A stretch of 64,000 bases of DNA from Chelativorans xinjiangensis (lineage in GTDB: Bacteria > Pseudomonadota > Alphaproteobacteria > Rhizobiales > Rhizobiaceae): NCBI RefSeq assembly GCF_009812055.1, contig NZ_WQNH01000042.1, forward strand, positions 1-64,000, written 5' to 3'. Below are positions 8,928-17,272 of the stretch, in pieces. The first letter of the stretch is position 1, and the number at the start of each line of letters is the position of its first letter. Position numbers and translations under genes: made by a program. The notes under the pieces were generated by a model, which ran no database searches, was not told where the DNA came from, and worked only from the letters and a program-made list of their open reading frames with translations.

Positions 8928-10313
8928 TCACGGCGCACGCGACCCGGCTATCCGGGCAACGAGATCCGCAAGTCCCTCCGGCCGCCATGCCTGCGCCGAA
9001 ATGCCGCCCGCGGGCTCTTCGTTTCCCGGCGGCATGACGGCCTGGCCGAAACCGAGTTTCTCGGCTTCCTTGAGCCGGCTTGCCGCATGCGCGACCGGAC
9101 GGACGGCGCCCGAGAGGCTGATTTCGCCGAAATAGACGCAATCGGCGGGCAGAGCAAGCCCGGTGAGCGAGGAGACGAGGGCGGCCGCCACCGCCAGATC
9201 CGCCGCAGGCTCCGAGATGCGGTAGCCGCCGGCCACGTTCAGGTACACGTCATGGGTGGCGAATCGCACGCCGCAGTGCGCTTCGAGCACTGCCAGAACC
9301 ATGGAAAGCCTGGGCGAATCCCAGCCCACCACGGCGCGCCGCGGCGTGCCGAGCGGGGAGGGGGCGACGAGCGCCTGGATCTCCACCAGCACCGGCCGCG
9401 TGCCCTCCATGCCGGCGAAGACGGCGGCGCCGGGTGCGGCCGCGCTGCGCTCGCCGAGGAAAAGCTCCGATGGGTTCGGCACCTCGCGCAGGCCCTTGTC
9501 CCCCATCTCGAAGACGCCGATCTCGTCCGTCGGGCCGAAACGGTTCTTCACCGTGCGCAGGATGCGGTAGTGATGCCCGCCTTCGCCCTCGAAATAAAGA
9601 ACGCCGTCCACCATGTGCTCGACCACGCGCGGGCCGGCGATCTGCCCGTCCTTGGTCACGTGGCCGACAAGCACGATGGCCGCCCCCGTCGACTTCGCAT
9701 AGCGGATCATCGCCTGGGCCGCCGCACGCACCTGCGTCACGGTGCCCGGCGCCGATTCGGCAAGGTCGGTCCACAGCGTCTGGATGGAATCGAGGATGAC
9801 GAGGTCGGGCCTCTTGCCGTCGCCGATGGTGGCCAGGATGTCCTCGACATTGGTCTCGGCGGCAAGCTCCACCGGCGTTTCCGCCACGCCGAGCCGCTGT
9901 GCCCTGAGCCTGATCTGCGCCACCGCCTCCTCGCCCGAGACGTAGATGACGCGGTGGCCCCTCGCGGCAAGGGCGGCCGCCGCCTGGGTCAAAAGGGTGG
10001 ATTTACCGATGCCCGGATCGCCGCCCACCAGAAGCGCCGAGCCGCGCACGAAGCCGCCGCCCGTCGCCCGGTCCAGTTCGCCGATGCCGGTGACGATGCG
10101 CGGCGCATCCTCGATGTCGCCGGAAAGCGTCGTCAGCGCCACGGCGCGGCCGGCCCGCGCCTTGCGCAAGGACTGCGGCCCGGCGCCGATGCCGCCGACG
10201 GTGCCTTCCTCGACAAGCGTGTTCCACTCGCCGCAGCCATCGCACTTGCCCGCCCAGCGGGCATGCACGGTGCCGCAGTTCTGGCAGATGAACTGGACGC
10301 GGGATTTGGCCAT
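8928..10313 (-). CDS. radA: DNA repair protein RadA (Sms)
   Basis: A RecA-like branch-migration ATPase for recombinational repair, 461 residues. A four-cysteine zinc finger (C10, C13, C24, C27) is followed by Walker A GGDPGIGKST near residues 97-106, the RadA-specific motif KNRFGPTDEIGVFEM, and a C-terminal Lon-like domain (YLNVAGGYRISEPAADLAVA). The start at 10313 gives the canonical MAKSRVQFICQNCG. It is head of the radA-cvpA-purF-SDR cluster, separated from alr by a long palindromic repeat. Confidence 0.96.
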   Translation of the reverse strand: MAKSRVQFICQNCGTVHARWAGKCDGCGEWNTLVEEGTVGGIGAGPQSLRKARAGRAVALTTLSGDIEDAPRIVTGIGELDRATGGGFVRGSALLVGGDPGIGKSTLLTQAAAALAARGHRVIYVSGEEAVAQIRLRAQRLGVAETPVELAAETNVEDILATIGDGKRPDLVILDSIQTLWTDLAESAPGTVTQVRAAAQAMIRYAKSTGAAIVLVGHVTKDGQIAGPRVVEHMVDGVLYFEGEGGHHYRILRTVKNRFGPTDEIGVFEMGDKGLREVPNPSELFLGERSAAAPGAAVFAGMEGTRPVLVEIQALVAPSPLGTPRRAVVGWDSPRLSMVLAVLEAHCGVRFATHDVYLNVAGGYRISEPAADLAVAAALVSSLTGLALPADCVYFGEISLSGAVRPVAHAASRLKEAEKLGFGQAVMPPGNEEPAGGISAQAWRPEGLADLVARIAGSRAP

Positions 10314-10337
10314 TAGGGGAACATCCTGTTGCCGCCG

Positions 10338-10512
10338 GCGCCCGTCTCGCCCCCCTCTGCCCTGCCGGGCATCTCCCCCGCAAGGGGGGAGATTACGCTG
10401 TCAGTGCTGCCTCGCCTCGACCGTTGCGGTTTAGGAGCCGACATCGCCGCCAGCCAATCTCCCCCCTTGCGGGGGAGATGCCCGGCAGGGCAGAGGGGGG
10501 CGAGACGGGCGC
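10338..10512. repeat. Palindromic repeat family B, copy B2 (57-bp perfect arms)
   Basis: The left arm (10338-10394) and right arm (10456-10512) are exact reverse complements over 57 bases, separated by 61 bases of unrelated sequence. The arms contain smaller palindromes (CTCCCCCGCAAGGGGGGAG and GCCCTGCCGGGC). It occupies nearly the whole gap between alr and radA, both on the minus strand. Other copies have different arm bases that still pair within each copy. No open reading frame or transposase is present. Confidence 0.9.
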
Positions 10513-10530
10513 GACACACCGGTAATCGAT

Positions 10531-11682
10531 TCACACCCCACCCCCCACATACTCGCGGTGATACCGCCGCCCCAGCGACGTCAAAAGCTCGTAGGCGACC
10601 GTCCCGGCAGCCTCCGCCACGGCATCGATCGGCATGTTCGGCCCGAACAATTCGATGTGGTCGCCCACCGCCACCGCGTCCGGCCCGAGCGCGGTGACGT
10701 CGAAAAGTGAGAGGTCCATCGTCACCCGGCCGATGACCGGCGCCTCGTGCCCGTGGATGAAGCCGCTGGCGCCGCCGCGCACGTCGCGCAAGGGCACGCC
10801 GCCGCCCGAGGCCGCGCGATGGTAGCCGTCGGCATAGCCGGTGGAGGCGACGGCGATGATCGTGTCGCGATGAAGCGGGGCGGCGCCGTAGCTTACGGTG
10901 TCGCCGGCGCGCACCTGCTTCACTTGCGCCACACGCGCTTCCGCCGTCACCACCGGCCGCATCGGGTTTGCCGCGTCGCTGACCGGCGCCCCGCCGTAGA
11001 GCGCGATGCCCGGCCGTGTGACATCGCACAGGTAATCGCCGCCGAGGAAGATGCCGGCGGAGTTGGCAAGGCTTGATTCGGTTTCTGGGAAAAGCGCCCG
11101 AAGTGCCTGAAAGGATTCAAGTTGCCGCCGGTTCATGGGGTGGCCGGGCGTGTCCGCGCAGGCGAGGTGGCTCATCACCAGGACCGGGGTGAGCGCATTC
11201 GTCAGCGCGTTTTCTTCCGCCAGGGTGCGGGCCCGCTCCGGCGCCAGGCCAAGCCGGTTCATGCCCGTCTCTACATGGATGGCGCAGGGGCGCGGCGTCT
11301 CGCCGTCGTCCCAGCCGTAAGCTTCCCAGATGGAAAGGTCGCTCTGCGCGTTGAGAACCGGGATCAGCCGCCCCTCGCGGTAGGCGGCCGCCGCTTCCGG
11401 GCCGAAAAGCCCGTTGAAGACGAAGATTTCCGCGTCCGGCAGGACGTTGCGCAGCGCCAGGCCCTCCGCCGGCAGCGCCACGAAGAAGCGCCGGCATCCC
11501 GCCGCCCAGAGCGCGCGCGCCACGGGGCCAAGGCCGAGCCCGTAGGCGTCGGCCTTCACCACGGCGGCTGCCTGCGCCGGCGCCGAGCGTTTTGCCAAAA
11601 GGCGATAATTCGCGGCGAGCGCGGAAAGATCGACGGTCAGCCGCCCCCCGGCCAGATGCGGCGCTGGTCCACTGCCGGTCAT
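10531..11682 (-). CDS. alr: Alanine racemase
   Basis: PLP-dependent interconversion of L- and D-alanine for peptidoglycan. It has 383 residues. Lys43 in VVKADAYGLG is the Schiff-base lysine, and the catalytic tyrosine is in TVSYGAAPLHRD of the C-terminal domain. The frame stays open up to 11862, but residues upstream of 11682 are translated dnaB antiframe sequence; the start at 11682 (MTGSGPAPHLAGG) begins the family match 20 bases after the dnaB stop. It is probably co-transcribed with dnaB. Confidence 0.94.
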   Translation of the reverse strand: MTGSGPAPHLAGGRLTVDLSALAANYRLLAKRSAPAQAAAVVKADAYGLGLGPVARALWAAGCRRFFVALPAEGLALRNVLPDAEIFVFNGLFGPEAAAAYREGRLIPVLNAQSDLSIWEAYGWDDGETPRPCAIHVETGMNRLGLAPERARTLAEENALTNALTPVLVMSHLACADTPGHPMNRRQLESFQALRALFPETESSLANSAGIFLGGDYLCDVTRPGIALYGGAPVSDAANPMRPVVTAEARVAQVKQVRAGDTVSYGAAPLHRDTIIAVASTGYADGYHRAASGGGVPLRDVRGGASGFIHGHEAPVIGRVTMDLSLFDVTALGPDAVAVGDHIELFGPNMPIDAVAEAAGTVAYELLTSLGRRYHREYVGGGV

Positions 11683-11702
11683 GTCGGGCAAATAGGGCAC
11701 CT

Positions 11703-13193
11703 CTACTCGAAACGCTCCGGTAGGTGAGAATCCTCGGCAAGGTCCGAGAAGCGGGTGAACTCGCCCTGGAAGCCGAGATTGACGGTGCCGGTAGGCCCGT
11801 GGCGCTGCTTGGCGATGATGACCTCGGCCTTGCCGCGCGCCTCGTTCATCTCGCTCTCCCACTTGATGTACTCTTCCGTGCCGGGCTTCGGCTCGCGGTT
11901 GCCCAGATAATACTCCTCGCGGTAGACGAAGAGAACCACGTCGGCGTCCTGCTCGATGGAGCCCGATTCGCGCAGGTCCGAAAGCTGCGGGCGCTTGTCC
12001 TCGCGGCTTTCCACCTGGCGGGAAAGCTGGGAGAGGGCGAGGATCGGCACGGCGAGCTCCTTGGCGAGCGCCTTCAGCCCGGTGGTGATCTCGGTGATCT
12101 CCTGCACGCGGTTCTGCTGGGCGCGGGCGCTGGTGCCCTGCATGAGCTGCACGTAGTCGATGACGAGAACGTCGAGCCCGCGCTGGCGCTTCAGCCGCCT
12201 TGCGCGCGCGGCGAGCTGGGCGATGGAGATGCCGCCCGTCTGGTCGATGAAGAGCGGGATCTTCTGCATCATCTGGGCGCAGCCCACCAGCTTCTCGAAA
12301 TCGGCCTCGGAGATCTCGCCGCGGCGGATCTTGGAGGAGGGGATTTCCGTCTGCTCGGAGATGATGCGGGTGGCGAGCTGCTCCGACGACATTTCCAGCG
12401 AGAAGAAGCCGACGACGCCGCCATTGGCCGCGGCGAAGGAGCCGTCGGCCTGCGGCGCCGGCTCGTAGGCGTTGGCGATGTTGAAGGCGATGTTGGTGGC
12501 AAGCGACGTCTTGCCCATGCCGGGGCGGCCGGCGAGGATGATGAGGTCCGACGGCTGCAAGCCGCCCATGCGCCGGTCGAGGTCGCGCAGGCCCGTGGCG
12601 ATGCCGGACAGATGCCCGTCGCGCATGAAGGCGGCGTTGGCCATGTCGACGGCGATCTTGGTGGCATCGCCGAAGCTTTCGAAGCCGCCGTCGTAGCGCC
12701 CGGTCTCGGCAAGCTCGAACAGCCGCCGCTCCGCATCCTCGATCTGCTCGCCCGGCGCCATGTCGACAGGCGCGTCATAGGCGATGTTGACCATGTCCTC
12801 GCCGACGGTGATCAGCGCCCGGCGGATGGCGAGGTCATAGATGGCGCGGCCGTAGTCGGCGGCGTTGATGACGGTGACGGCCTCCGCGGCGAGCCGCGCG
12901 GTGTACTGCTGCACCGTCATCTCGCCCACTTTCTCATCGGCGGGCAGGAACGTCTTGATGGTCACCGGATTGGCCATCTTGCCCATGCGGATGAGTTCGC
13001 CCGCCACCTCGTAGATCTTGCGGTGCAGCGGCTCGTAGAAATGGGTCGGCTTCAAGAAGTCCGAAACGCGGTAGAAGGCGTCGTTGTTGACGAGGACGGC
13101 GCCGAGGAGCGCCTGCTCGGCCTCGATATTGTTGGGTGCCTCGCGATAAAGAGGCGTTTCCGCCGTGTTCAGCTTGCGGACTGCGTCAGCCAT
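11703..13193 (-). CDS. dnaB: Replicative DNA helicase
   Basis: Hexameric 5'-3' helicase of the replication fork, 496 residues. The N-terminal DnaB domain starts EAPNNIEAEQALLGAVLVNN. The RecA-like domain has Walker A AGRPGMGKTS, Walker B VLVIDYVQLM and the SREDKRPQLSDLRESGSIEQ segment. The ATG at 13193 (MADAVRKLN) is chosen; the frame upstream to 13388 is arginine-rich, non-homologous sequence. No intein is present. The C terminus FSDLAEDSHLPERFE is of normal length. Confidence 0.96.
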   Translation of the reverse strand: MADAVRKLNTAETPLYREAPNNIEAEQALLGAVLVNNDAFYRVSDFLKPTHFYEPLHRKIYEVAGELIRMGKMANPVTIKTFLPADEKVGEMTVQQYTARLAAEAVTVINAADYGRAIYDLAIRRALITVGEDMVNIAYDAPVDMAPGEQIEDAERRLFELAETGRYDGGFESFGDATKIAVDMANAAFMRDGHLSGIATGLRDLDRRMGGLQPSDLIILAGRPGMGKTSLATNIAFNIANAYEPAPQADGSFAAANGGVVGFFSLEMSSEQLATRIISEQTEIPSSKIRRGEISEADFEKLVGCAQMMQKIPLFIDQTGGISIAQLAARARRLKRQRGLDVLVIDYVQLMQGTSARAQQNRVQEITEITTGLKALAKELAVPILALSQLSRQVESREDKRPQLSDLRESGSIEQDADVVLFVYREEYYLGNREPKPGTEEYIKWESEMNEARGKAEVIIAKQRHGPTGTVNLGFQGEFTRFSDLAEDSHLPERFE

Positions 13194-13344
13194 CGGATTT
13201 CCGTTGTCGCTATTATGGCTGCCGGATAACAGCGGACCAATCCGGCGCCCCCAAAACCGTTCTCTCGTAGACCTTTGCGCGCCGCTGCGTAAGGCTGTTG
13301 TGCCGAAGCATCCCGCTATCCACACGCAATCACGCCACGCACGG

Positions 13345-13370
13345 TGGAAAACGCGTTCCCGCGTTTTCCA
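13345..13370. terminator. 11-bp hairpin between cfa and dnaB
   Basis: TGGAAAACGCG (13345-13355) pairs perfectly with CGCGTTTTCCA (13360-13370) around a four-base loop. It lies about 40 bases past the cfa stop in the direction of cfa transcription, but neither side has a clear T-run. It may therefore be a weak or Rho-assisted terminator of cfa, or a structure in the dnaB leader. Confidence 0.4.
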
Positions 13371-13410
13371 TGCTTGACAGCGAATCACCTGGGTAGGGTG
13401 GATAATATTC

Positions 13411-14667
13411 CTATTCGGCCGCGTCGGTAAACGTCTTTCGCCCGTTGGGGGCGGCCAGCCGCTTCTCCGTCTCGCCGATATAATCGCGCGTCAGCGGCAG
13501 CGTTTCGCGCTTCTTGGCGAGCTGGATCTGGAAGACCACCATGTCCTGCCAGCGGAAGGAGGCCTCGGAGCCGGCGAGATAGAATTCCCACATGCGTGCG
13601 AAGCGCTCGTCATAGATCTCCAGAACCTTGTCGCGATTGGCCAGGAAGCGCTCGCGCCAGTTCTTCAGCGTCTCCGCGTAGTGCAGCCGCAGGACCTCGA
13701 TATCGGTGATCAGGAGGCCGGACTTCTCGATCGCCGGAATCACCTCCGAAAGGGAAGGGATGTAGCCGCCGGGGAAGATGTGCTTGCGGATGAAGGCGTT
13801 GGTGACCGTCGGTCCGGAGGTGCGGCCGATCGTGTGCAGGAGCATCACGCCGTCGTCGCTCAAGAGCTGTGCGCACTTGTCGAAGAAGGTGCGGTAGTGG
13901 TTGATGCCCACATGCTCGAACATGCCGACCGAGACGATACGGTCGAACGGTCCGCAAAGCGCCCGGTAGTCGGCGATCTCGAAGCGCGCCTTGCCGTCGA
14001 GCTTCTCCTTCTTCGCCCGCTTCCGGGAGACCGCGTGCTGCTCTTCCGACAGGGTGACGCCGAGGAGATCGACATCGAACTGGCGCGCCAGATAAAGCCC
14101 CAGCCCGCCCCATCCGGAGCCGATGTCGAGCACCTTCTGGCCCGGCTCCAGCGCCAGCTTGGCGGCGATGTGGCGTTTCTTGGCGCGCTGCGCCTCTTCC
14201 AGAGACGTGTCCGGCTCGGGGAAATAGGCGCAGGAATACTGCATGTCCTCGTCGAGGAAGATCCGGTAGAGCTCGCCGGAGAGGTCGTAATGGCGCGCGA
14301 CGTTGCGCTTGGAACGGCCGGCGGGGTTGAACTGGTGCAGGCGGCGGAAAAGATAGCGCACGCCTTCGCCCACCTTCATGACGAACGCCTCCGCGCCGGC
14401 GCCCTCCAGGTTCTGATAGCTGAGCTTGAGCAGCGCCAGGACGTCGCCCTGCTCGAAATCCAGTTCGCCCTCCATGTAGCTTTCGGGGACCGCCAGCATC
14501 GGGTCGATAGCGATCGCCCGCTCGGCCCGCCTGGAATGGATGACGATATGTACCGGTTCGCCGGACCCGTCGCCGAAACGGTGCACCGCGCCGTCCGCGT
14601 CCGTGATGCTCAGGGAGCCAGCCCGCACGAGGCGGGAAGCAAGTTTCGCAAGCAACTGGTTCATCAC
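13411..14667 (-). CDS. cfa: Cyclopropane-fatty-acyl-phospholipid synthase family protein
   Basis: A SAM-dependent methyltransferase that adds a methylene bridge to unsaturated acyl chains of membrane phospholipids, 418 residues. An N-terminal lipid-binding domain is followed by the SAM motif VLDIGSGWGGLGLYLA from residue 179. Other family marks are ARHYDLSGELYRIFLDEDMQ and then SCAYF, GMFEHVGINHYRTFF, and HTIGRTSGPTVTNAFIRKHI followed by FPGG. It is set apart from dnaB by 217 bases. A cyclopropane synthase is the likeliest role; close paralogues can make other methyl-branched lipids. Confidence 0.9.
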   Translation of the reverse strand: MMNQLLAKLASRLVRAGSLSITDADGAVHRFGDGSGEPVHIVIHSRRAERAIAIDPMLAVPESYMEGELDFEQGDVLALLKLSYQNLEGAGAEAFVMKVGEGVRYLFRRLHQFNPAGRSKRNVARHYDLSGELYRIFLDEDMQYSCAYFPEPDTSLEEAQRAKKRHIAAKLALEPGQKVLDIGSGWGGLGLYLARQFDVDLLGVTLSEEQHAVSRKRAKKEKLDGKARFEIADYRALCGPFDRIVSVGMFEHVGINHYRTFFDKCAQLLSDDGVMLLHTIGRTSGPTVTNAFIRKHIFPGGYIPSLSEVIPAIEKSGLLITDIEVLRLHYAETLKNWRERFLANRDKVLEIYDERFARMWEFYLAGSEASFRWQDMVVFQIQLAKKRETLPLTRDYIGETEKRLAAPNGRKTFTDAAE

Positions 14668-14852
14668 TCACCCCGCTAGCCTGGGATGTTGCGATTATGT
14701 ATCACAAGCGTCACTGTTGAAAAGGGTTCCGAGGGCTCGGCCGCGCCGAGGCGAAAAGACTGCTGACATCGCGAAAGACGCGGCAATCCGCCCACTCTGG
14801 CGCTGGCGGCCGTCTGGACACAATTGGCTCAATTCGCCTGAAATATTGGCTC

Positions 14853-14889
14853 ACAAAAAGTGTGGGGCCGGACGTTGCCGCCCGGCCCC
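14853..14889 (-). terminator. Rho-independent terminator of rpsF-rpsR-rplI
   Basis: Read on the minus strand, GGGGCCGG (14889-14882) and CCGGCCCC (14071-type arm at 14871-14864) form an 8-bp GC stem, followed by a short CACTTTTTG run at about 14860-14852. It begins 29 bases beyond the rplI stop. Its place and form fit the end of the ribosomal-protein operon. Confidence 0.7.
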
Positions 14890-14917
14890 AAATGCGCGCT
14901 CAGGGAAGAATCGACCC

Positions 14918-15553
14918 TCAGGCCTTCTCTTCCTCCTCGCCCCCGGCGGGCGCCTCCTCGGCAGCGGTTTCCTCCGCCTCTTCCGGTTCAGCGAACTCGG
15001 CTTCCGGATCGAAGAACTCCTCCGGCCGGGCGCTCTCGTTGACGTCCTCGCCGTAGATCGCCTCGGCCGAATCCAGCGTCTCGCCCTGCGCCTGACGCTC
15101 CGCCTCTTCGGCCGAGCGGGCGACGTTGAGGCTGATGGTCACGACGACCTCGGGATGCAGCGCGATCGCTACGTTGATCACACCGATCGTCTTGATCGGC
15201 TGGTTGAGATCGACCTGGTTGCGGCCGATCTTGAAGCCGTTCCCGTCCAGCACCTCAACGATGTCGCGCGGCGACACGGAGCCGTAGAGCTGTCCCGTCT
15301 CGGCGGCCGAGCGGACGACGACGAAGCTCTGGCCGTCGAGCTTCTCGGCGACGCCCTCGGCTTCTTGTCTCCGCTCCAGGTTGCGCGCCTCGAGCTCGAC
15401 GCGCTGCGTCTCGAACTTCTTCCTGTTGGCCTCGTTGGCGCGCAGCGCCTTGCCCCGCGGCAGCAGGAAGTTGCGCGCAAAGCCGTCCTTGACCTTCACG
15501 ACGTCGCCCATCTGGCCGAGTCGCGGGATGCGTTCCAGGAGAATGATTTCCAT
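14918..15553 (-). CDS. rplI: 50S ribosomal protein L9
   Basis: Binds 23S rRNA near the L1 stalk. The N-terminal domain [20 protein letters not shown] and the [13 protein letters not shown] signature are intact, followed by the long helix and the C-terminal domain. At 211 residues it is longer than the roughly 150 of E. coli L9, because of an acidic, Glu/Ala-rich tail from about residue 170 ([20 protein letters not shown]); such tails are common in Rhizobiales L9. It is third in the rpsF-rpsR-rplI operon, separated from rpsR by 277 bases containing tandem hairpin repeats. Confidence 0.96.
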   Translation of the reverse strand: MEIILLERIPRLGQMGDVVKVKDGFARNFLLPRGKALRANEANRKKFETQRVELEARNLERRQEAEGVAEKLDGQSFVVVRSAAETGQLYGSVSPRDIVEVLDGNGFKIGRNQVDLNQPIKTIGVINVAIALHPEVVVTISLNVARSAEEAERQAQGETLDSAEAIYGEDVNESARPEEFFDPEAEFAEPEEAEETAAEEAPAGGEEEEKA

Positions 15554-15567
15554 CGTTCCGTTTCCTT

Positions 15568-15667
15568 CTTCGGCGGCTATAAGCCGCTTTGGCTTCGGCG
15601 GCTCTCAGCCGCTTTGGCTTCGGCGGCTCTCAGCCGCTTTGGCTTCGGCGGCTCTCAACAGCCGCTT
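15568..15667. repeat. Tandem 25-bp hairpin array between rpsR and rplI
   Basis: A 25-bp unit (CTTCGGCGGCTCTCAGCCGC + TTTGG) occurs at 15568-15592, 15593-15617 and 15618-15642, with a fourth, altered copy from 15643. Each unit can form a small hairpin (GCGGCT...AGCCGC). Unit 1 differs at three central bases. The array lies just upstream of the rplI start in the operon mRNA, so it would form a row of stem-loops in the leader of rplI. It is not a CRISPR array: the units are contiguous, without spacers. Confidence 0.85.
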
Positions 15668-15830
15668 GAGCATGGAAGGCAGGTCAGGAAACGGGTGCCT
15701 TGCGGCTTCAGGTTCGCTGTCCTGCCCTTCTGGCAGTTAGGGGCCTCGCCCCAACTCGGGATTTTCCTGTCCCTCGATCCGCGCCCGCCGCGGGGAGGGG
15801 GCGCGGGCGCCGATGCGCCCGCGGCCGGTC

Positions 15831-16079
15831 TTACTTCACCACGTAGGGCAAAAGGCCCAGGAAGCGCGCCCGCTTGATCGCCCTGGCAAGCTCGCGCTGC
15901 TTCTTCTGGCTCACTGCGGTGATGCGCGACGGCACGATCTTGCCGCGCTCGGAAATGTAGCGCTGCAGGAGCTTGACGTCCTTGTAGTCGATCTTCGGCG
16001 CGTTCGAGCCGGAGAACGGGCAGGTCTTGCGGCGGCGGTGGAAGGGGCGCCGCGTCGGAATCTGGTTGATGTCGACCAT
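15831..16079 (-). CDS. rpsR: 30S ribosomal protein S18
   Basis: An 82-residue platform protein that pairs with S6 on 16S rRNA. The S18 signature is clear: [32 protein letters not shown] and then [20 protein letters not shown]. Its start overlaps the rpsF stop by a single base, giving tight coupling to its S6 partner. About 250 bases follow before rplI, longer than usual, and hold the tandem hairpin array and a GC-rich palindromic patch near 15785-15830. Confidence 0.97.
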   Translation of the reverse strand: MVDINQIPTRRPFHRRRKTCPFSGSNAPKIDYKDVKLLQRYISERGKIVPSRITAVSQKKQRELARAIKRARFLGLLPYVVK

Positions 16080-16540
16080 TATTGGCCTCCCTCACTGGCG
16101 TCGCGCGGCTGGCGCGGGCGGTCATCGCGATCATGGCGCGGACGGTCGTCGCGGTCACCGCGCGGGCCGCGGTCGTCACGGCGCGGGCCACGGTCGTCGC
16201 GGCGCGGGCCGCGGTCGTCGCGGCGCTGCATCATTGCCGACGGGCCTTCCTCGTGTGCGTCCACGCGCACGGTCATGAAGCGCAGCACGTCCTCGGACAG
16301 ACCCATCTGCCGCTCCATCTCCTTGACGGCGTCTGCCGGCGCGTCGATGTCCACGAGCGTGAAATAGGCCTTGCGGTTCTTCTTGACCCGGTAGGCGAGG
16401 GACTTCAGTCCCCAGTTCTCGACCCGGCCGATCGTGCCTCCGCCGTTCTCGATGACGCCCTTGTATTGCTCAAGGAGCGCATCGACCTGCTGCTGCGAGA
16501 GGTCCTGCCGGGCAAGAAACACATGTTCGTATAGAGCCAT
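16079..16540 (-). CDS. rpsF: 30S ribosomal protein S6
   Basis: The S6 core ([20 protein letters not shown] to about residue 95) contains [17 protein letters not shown]. It is followed by a low-complexity basic/acidic tail of about 45 residues built from RDDRGPRR repeats, probably disordered and common in alphaproteobacterial S6. It is first gene of the operon; the likely promoter is at 16748-16775. The stop overlaps the rpsR start. Total length is 153 residues against 131-135 in E. coli. Confidence 0.96.
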   Translation of the reverse strand: MALYEHVFLARQDLSQQQVDALLEQYKGVIENGGGTIGRVENWGLKSLAYRVKKNRKAYFTLVDIDAPADAVKEMERQMGLSEDVLRFMTVRVDAHEEGPSAMMQRRDDRGPRRDDRGPRRDDRGPRGDRDDRPRHDRDDRPRQPRDASEGGQ

Positions 16541-16747
16541 TGTCTTGCCTTTCTTCTGTTCCGTCCGTCGGGCCCCAGCGGCTAAAGCCTCAGCGACCTA
16601 TCTTGCCGGCTTGGCCGGAGAAGAAAGGCGCGTATTGGAGACGGTCGAGAGCGGAGACACGGGAGGCGGAAGACTTTTTGCCTTCACAACGGGCAACAAG
16701 CGCCCGGCCCTCCGTTCAGCCCCCAACTGGGACCGGCAGACGGCGCG

Positions 16748-16775
16748 TATATACAGGGTTTTGGGCTGGATGCAA
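16748..16775 (-). promoter_or_regulatory. Probable rpsF operon promoter
   Basis: On the minus strand, TTGCAT (16775-16770) and TATATA (16753-16748) are separated by 16 bases and followed by a GC-rich stretch. This lies about 210 bases upstream of rpsF, leaving a long untranslated leader. It fits a sigma-70-type promoter. Base match only; the start site is unmapped. Confidence 0.45.
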
Positions 16776-16832
16776 GGGCGCGGGTCGGCTGAGAATGCTG
16801 GCAGTGCGAGTGAACCGTGATATTGTGGGCAT

Positions 16833-17237
16833 ATGGCCGAGAGAAGTTCTATCAAACGTGATGCCCGAACTGGCAAGTTTATCGTCGGACGTGAGGCAAT
16901 GACAAAGCTGAACGAGATCGAAGGTGTCTGCCTATCCGTCTCGTCTCGGGCGATGTTCGCTGATTTCGATGACAAGGGTATACCGCATGAGGGGCGTCGC
17001 ATGGCTATTTGGGAGAAGTACAGTAAAAGTGTGCACCAACTCTTGGAGCAGGCGAATGTCCTGCGTCTGACGCCCGAAGACCAGATGCGTTTCGCGGAAG
17101 CGCTCATCAATCCGCCAGAGCCTAACGCGCGGCTTCGTCGCACTGCCAAGCTTCATGGAGAGCTTGTCGAACAGACGGATTTATCTGGTTCAGGGCGCCG
17201 AACTGGTCCCTCGTTGCCACCGAACTCCCACACCTGA
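16833..17237 (+). CDS. Orphan antitoxin-like protein with DUF1778-type tail
   Basis: A 134-residue soluble protein of no certain family. Residues 87-112 (FAEALINPPEPNARLRRTAK then LHGELV) closely resemble the C-terminal toxin-neutralising tail of DUF1778/TacA antitoxins, which carry F-x-x-L-x-N-P-P-x-P-N. The N-terminal half (KRDARTGKFIVGREAMTKLN) does not look like the ribbon-helix-helix seen there. No GNAT or other toxin gene adjoins. Codon use is less GC-rich than the neighbours, suggesting transfer. It stands alone on the plus strand between two minus-strand operons, with a weak ribosome site. Function is unproven; a stand-alone antitoxin or regulator is possible. Confidence 0.6.
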   Translation: MAERSSIKRDARTGKFIVGREAMTKLNEIEGVCLSVSSRAMFADFDDKGIPHEGRRMAIWEKYSKSVHQLLEQANVLRLTPEDQMRFAEALINPPEPNARLRRTAKLHGELVEQTDLSGSGRRTGPSLPPNSHT

Positions 17238-17272
17238 TCTGCTTAAGATAGCGTGGTCGTAAGCAGCGCCAT

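Noticed and set aside
11724-13229. 501-codon plus-strand open frame
   Set aside because: Antisense to dnaB.
15568-15667. Possible CRISPR array
   Set aside because: Units are contiguous 25-bp tandem repeats without spacers, and no cas genes are present.
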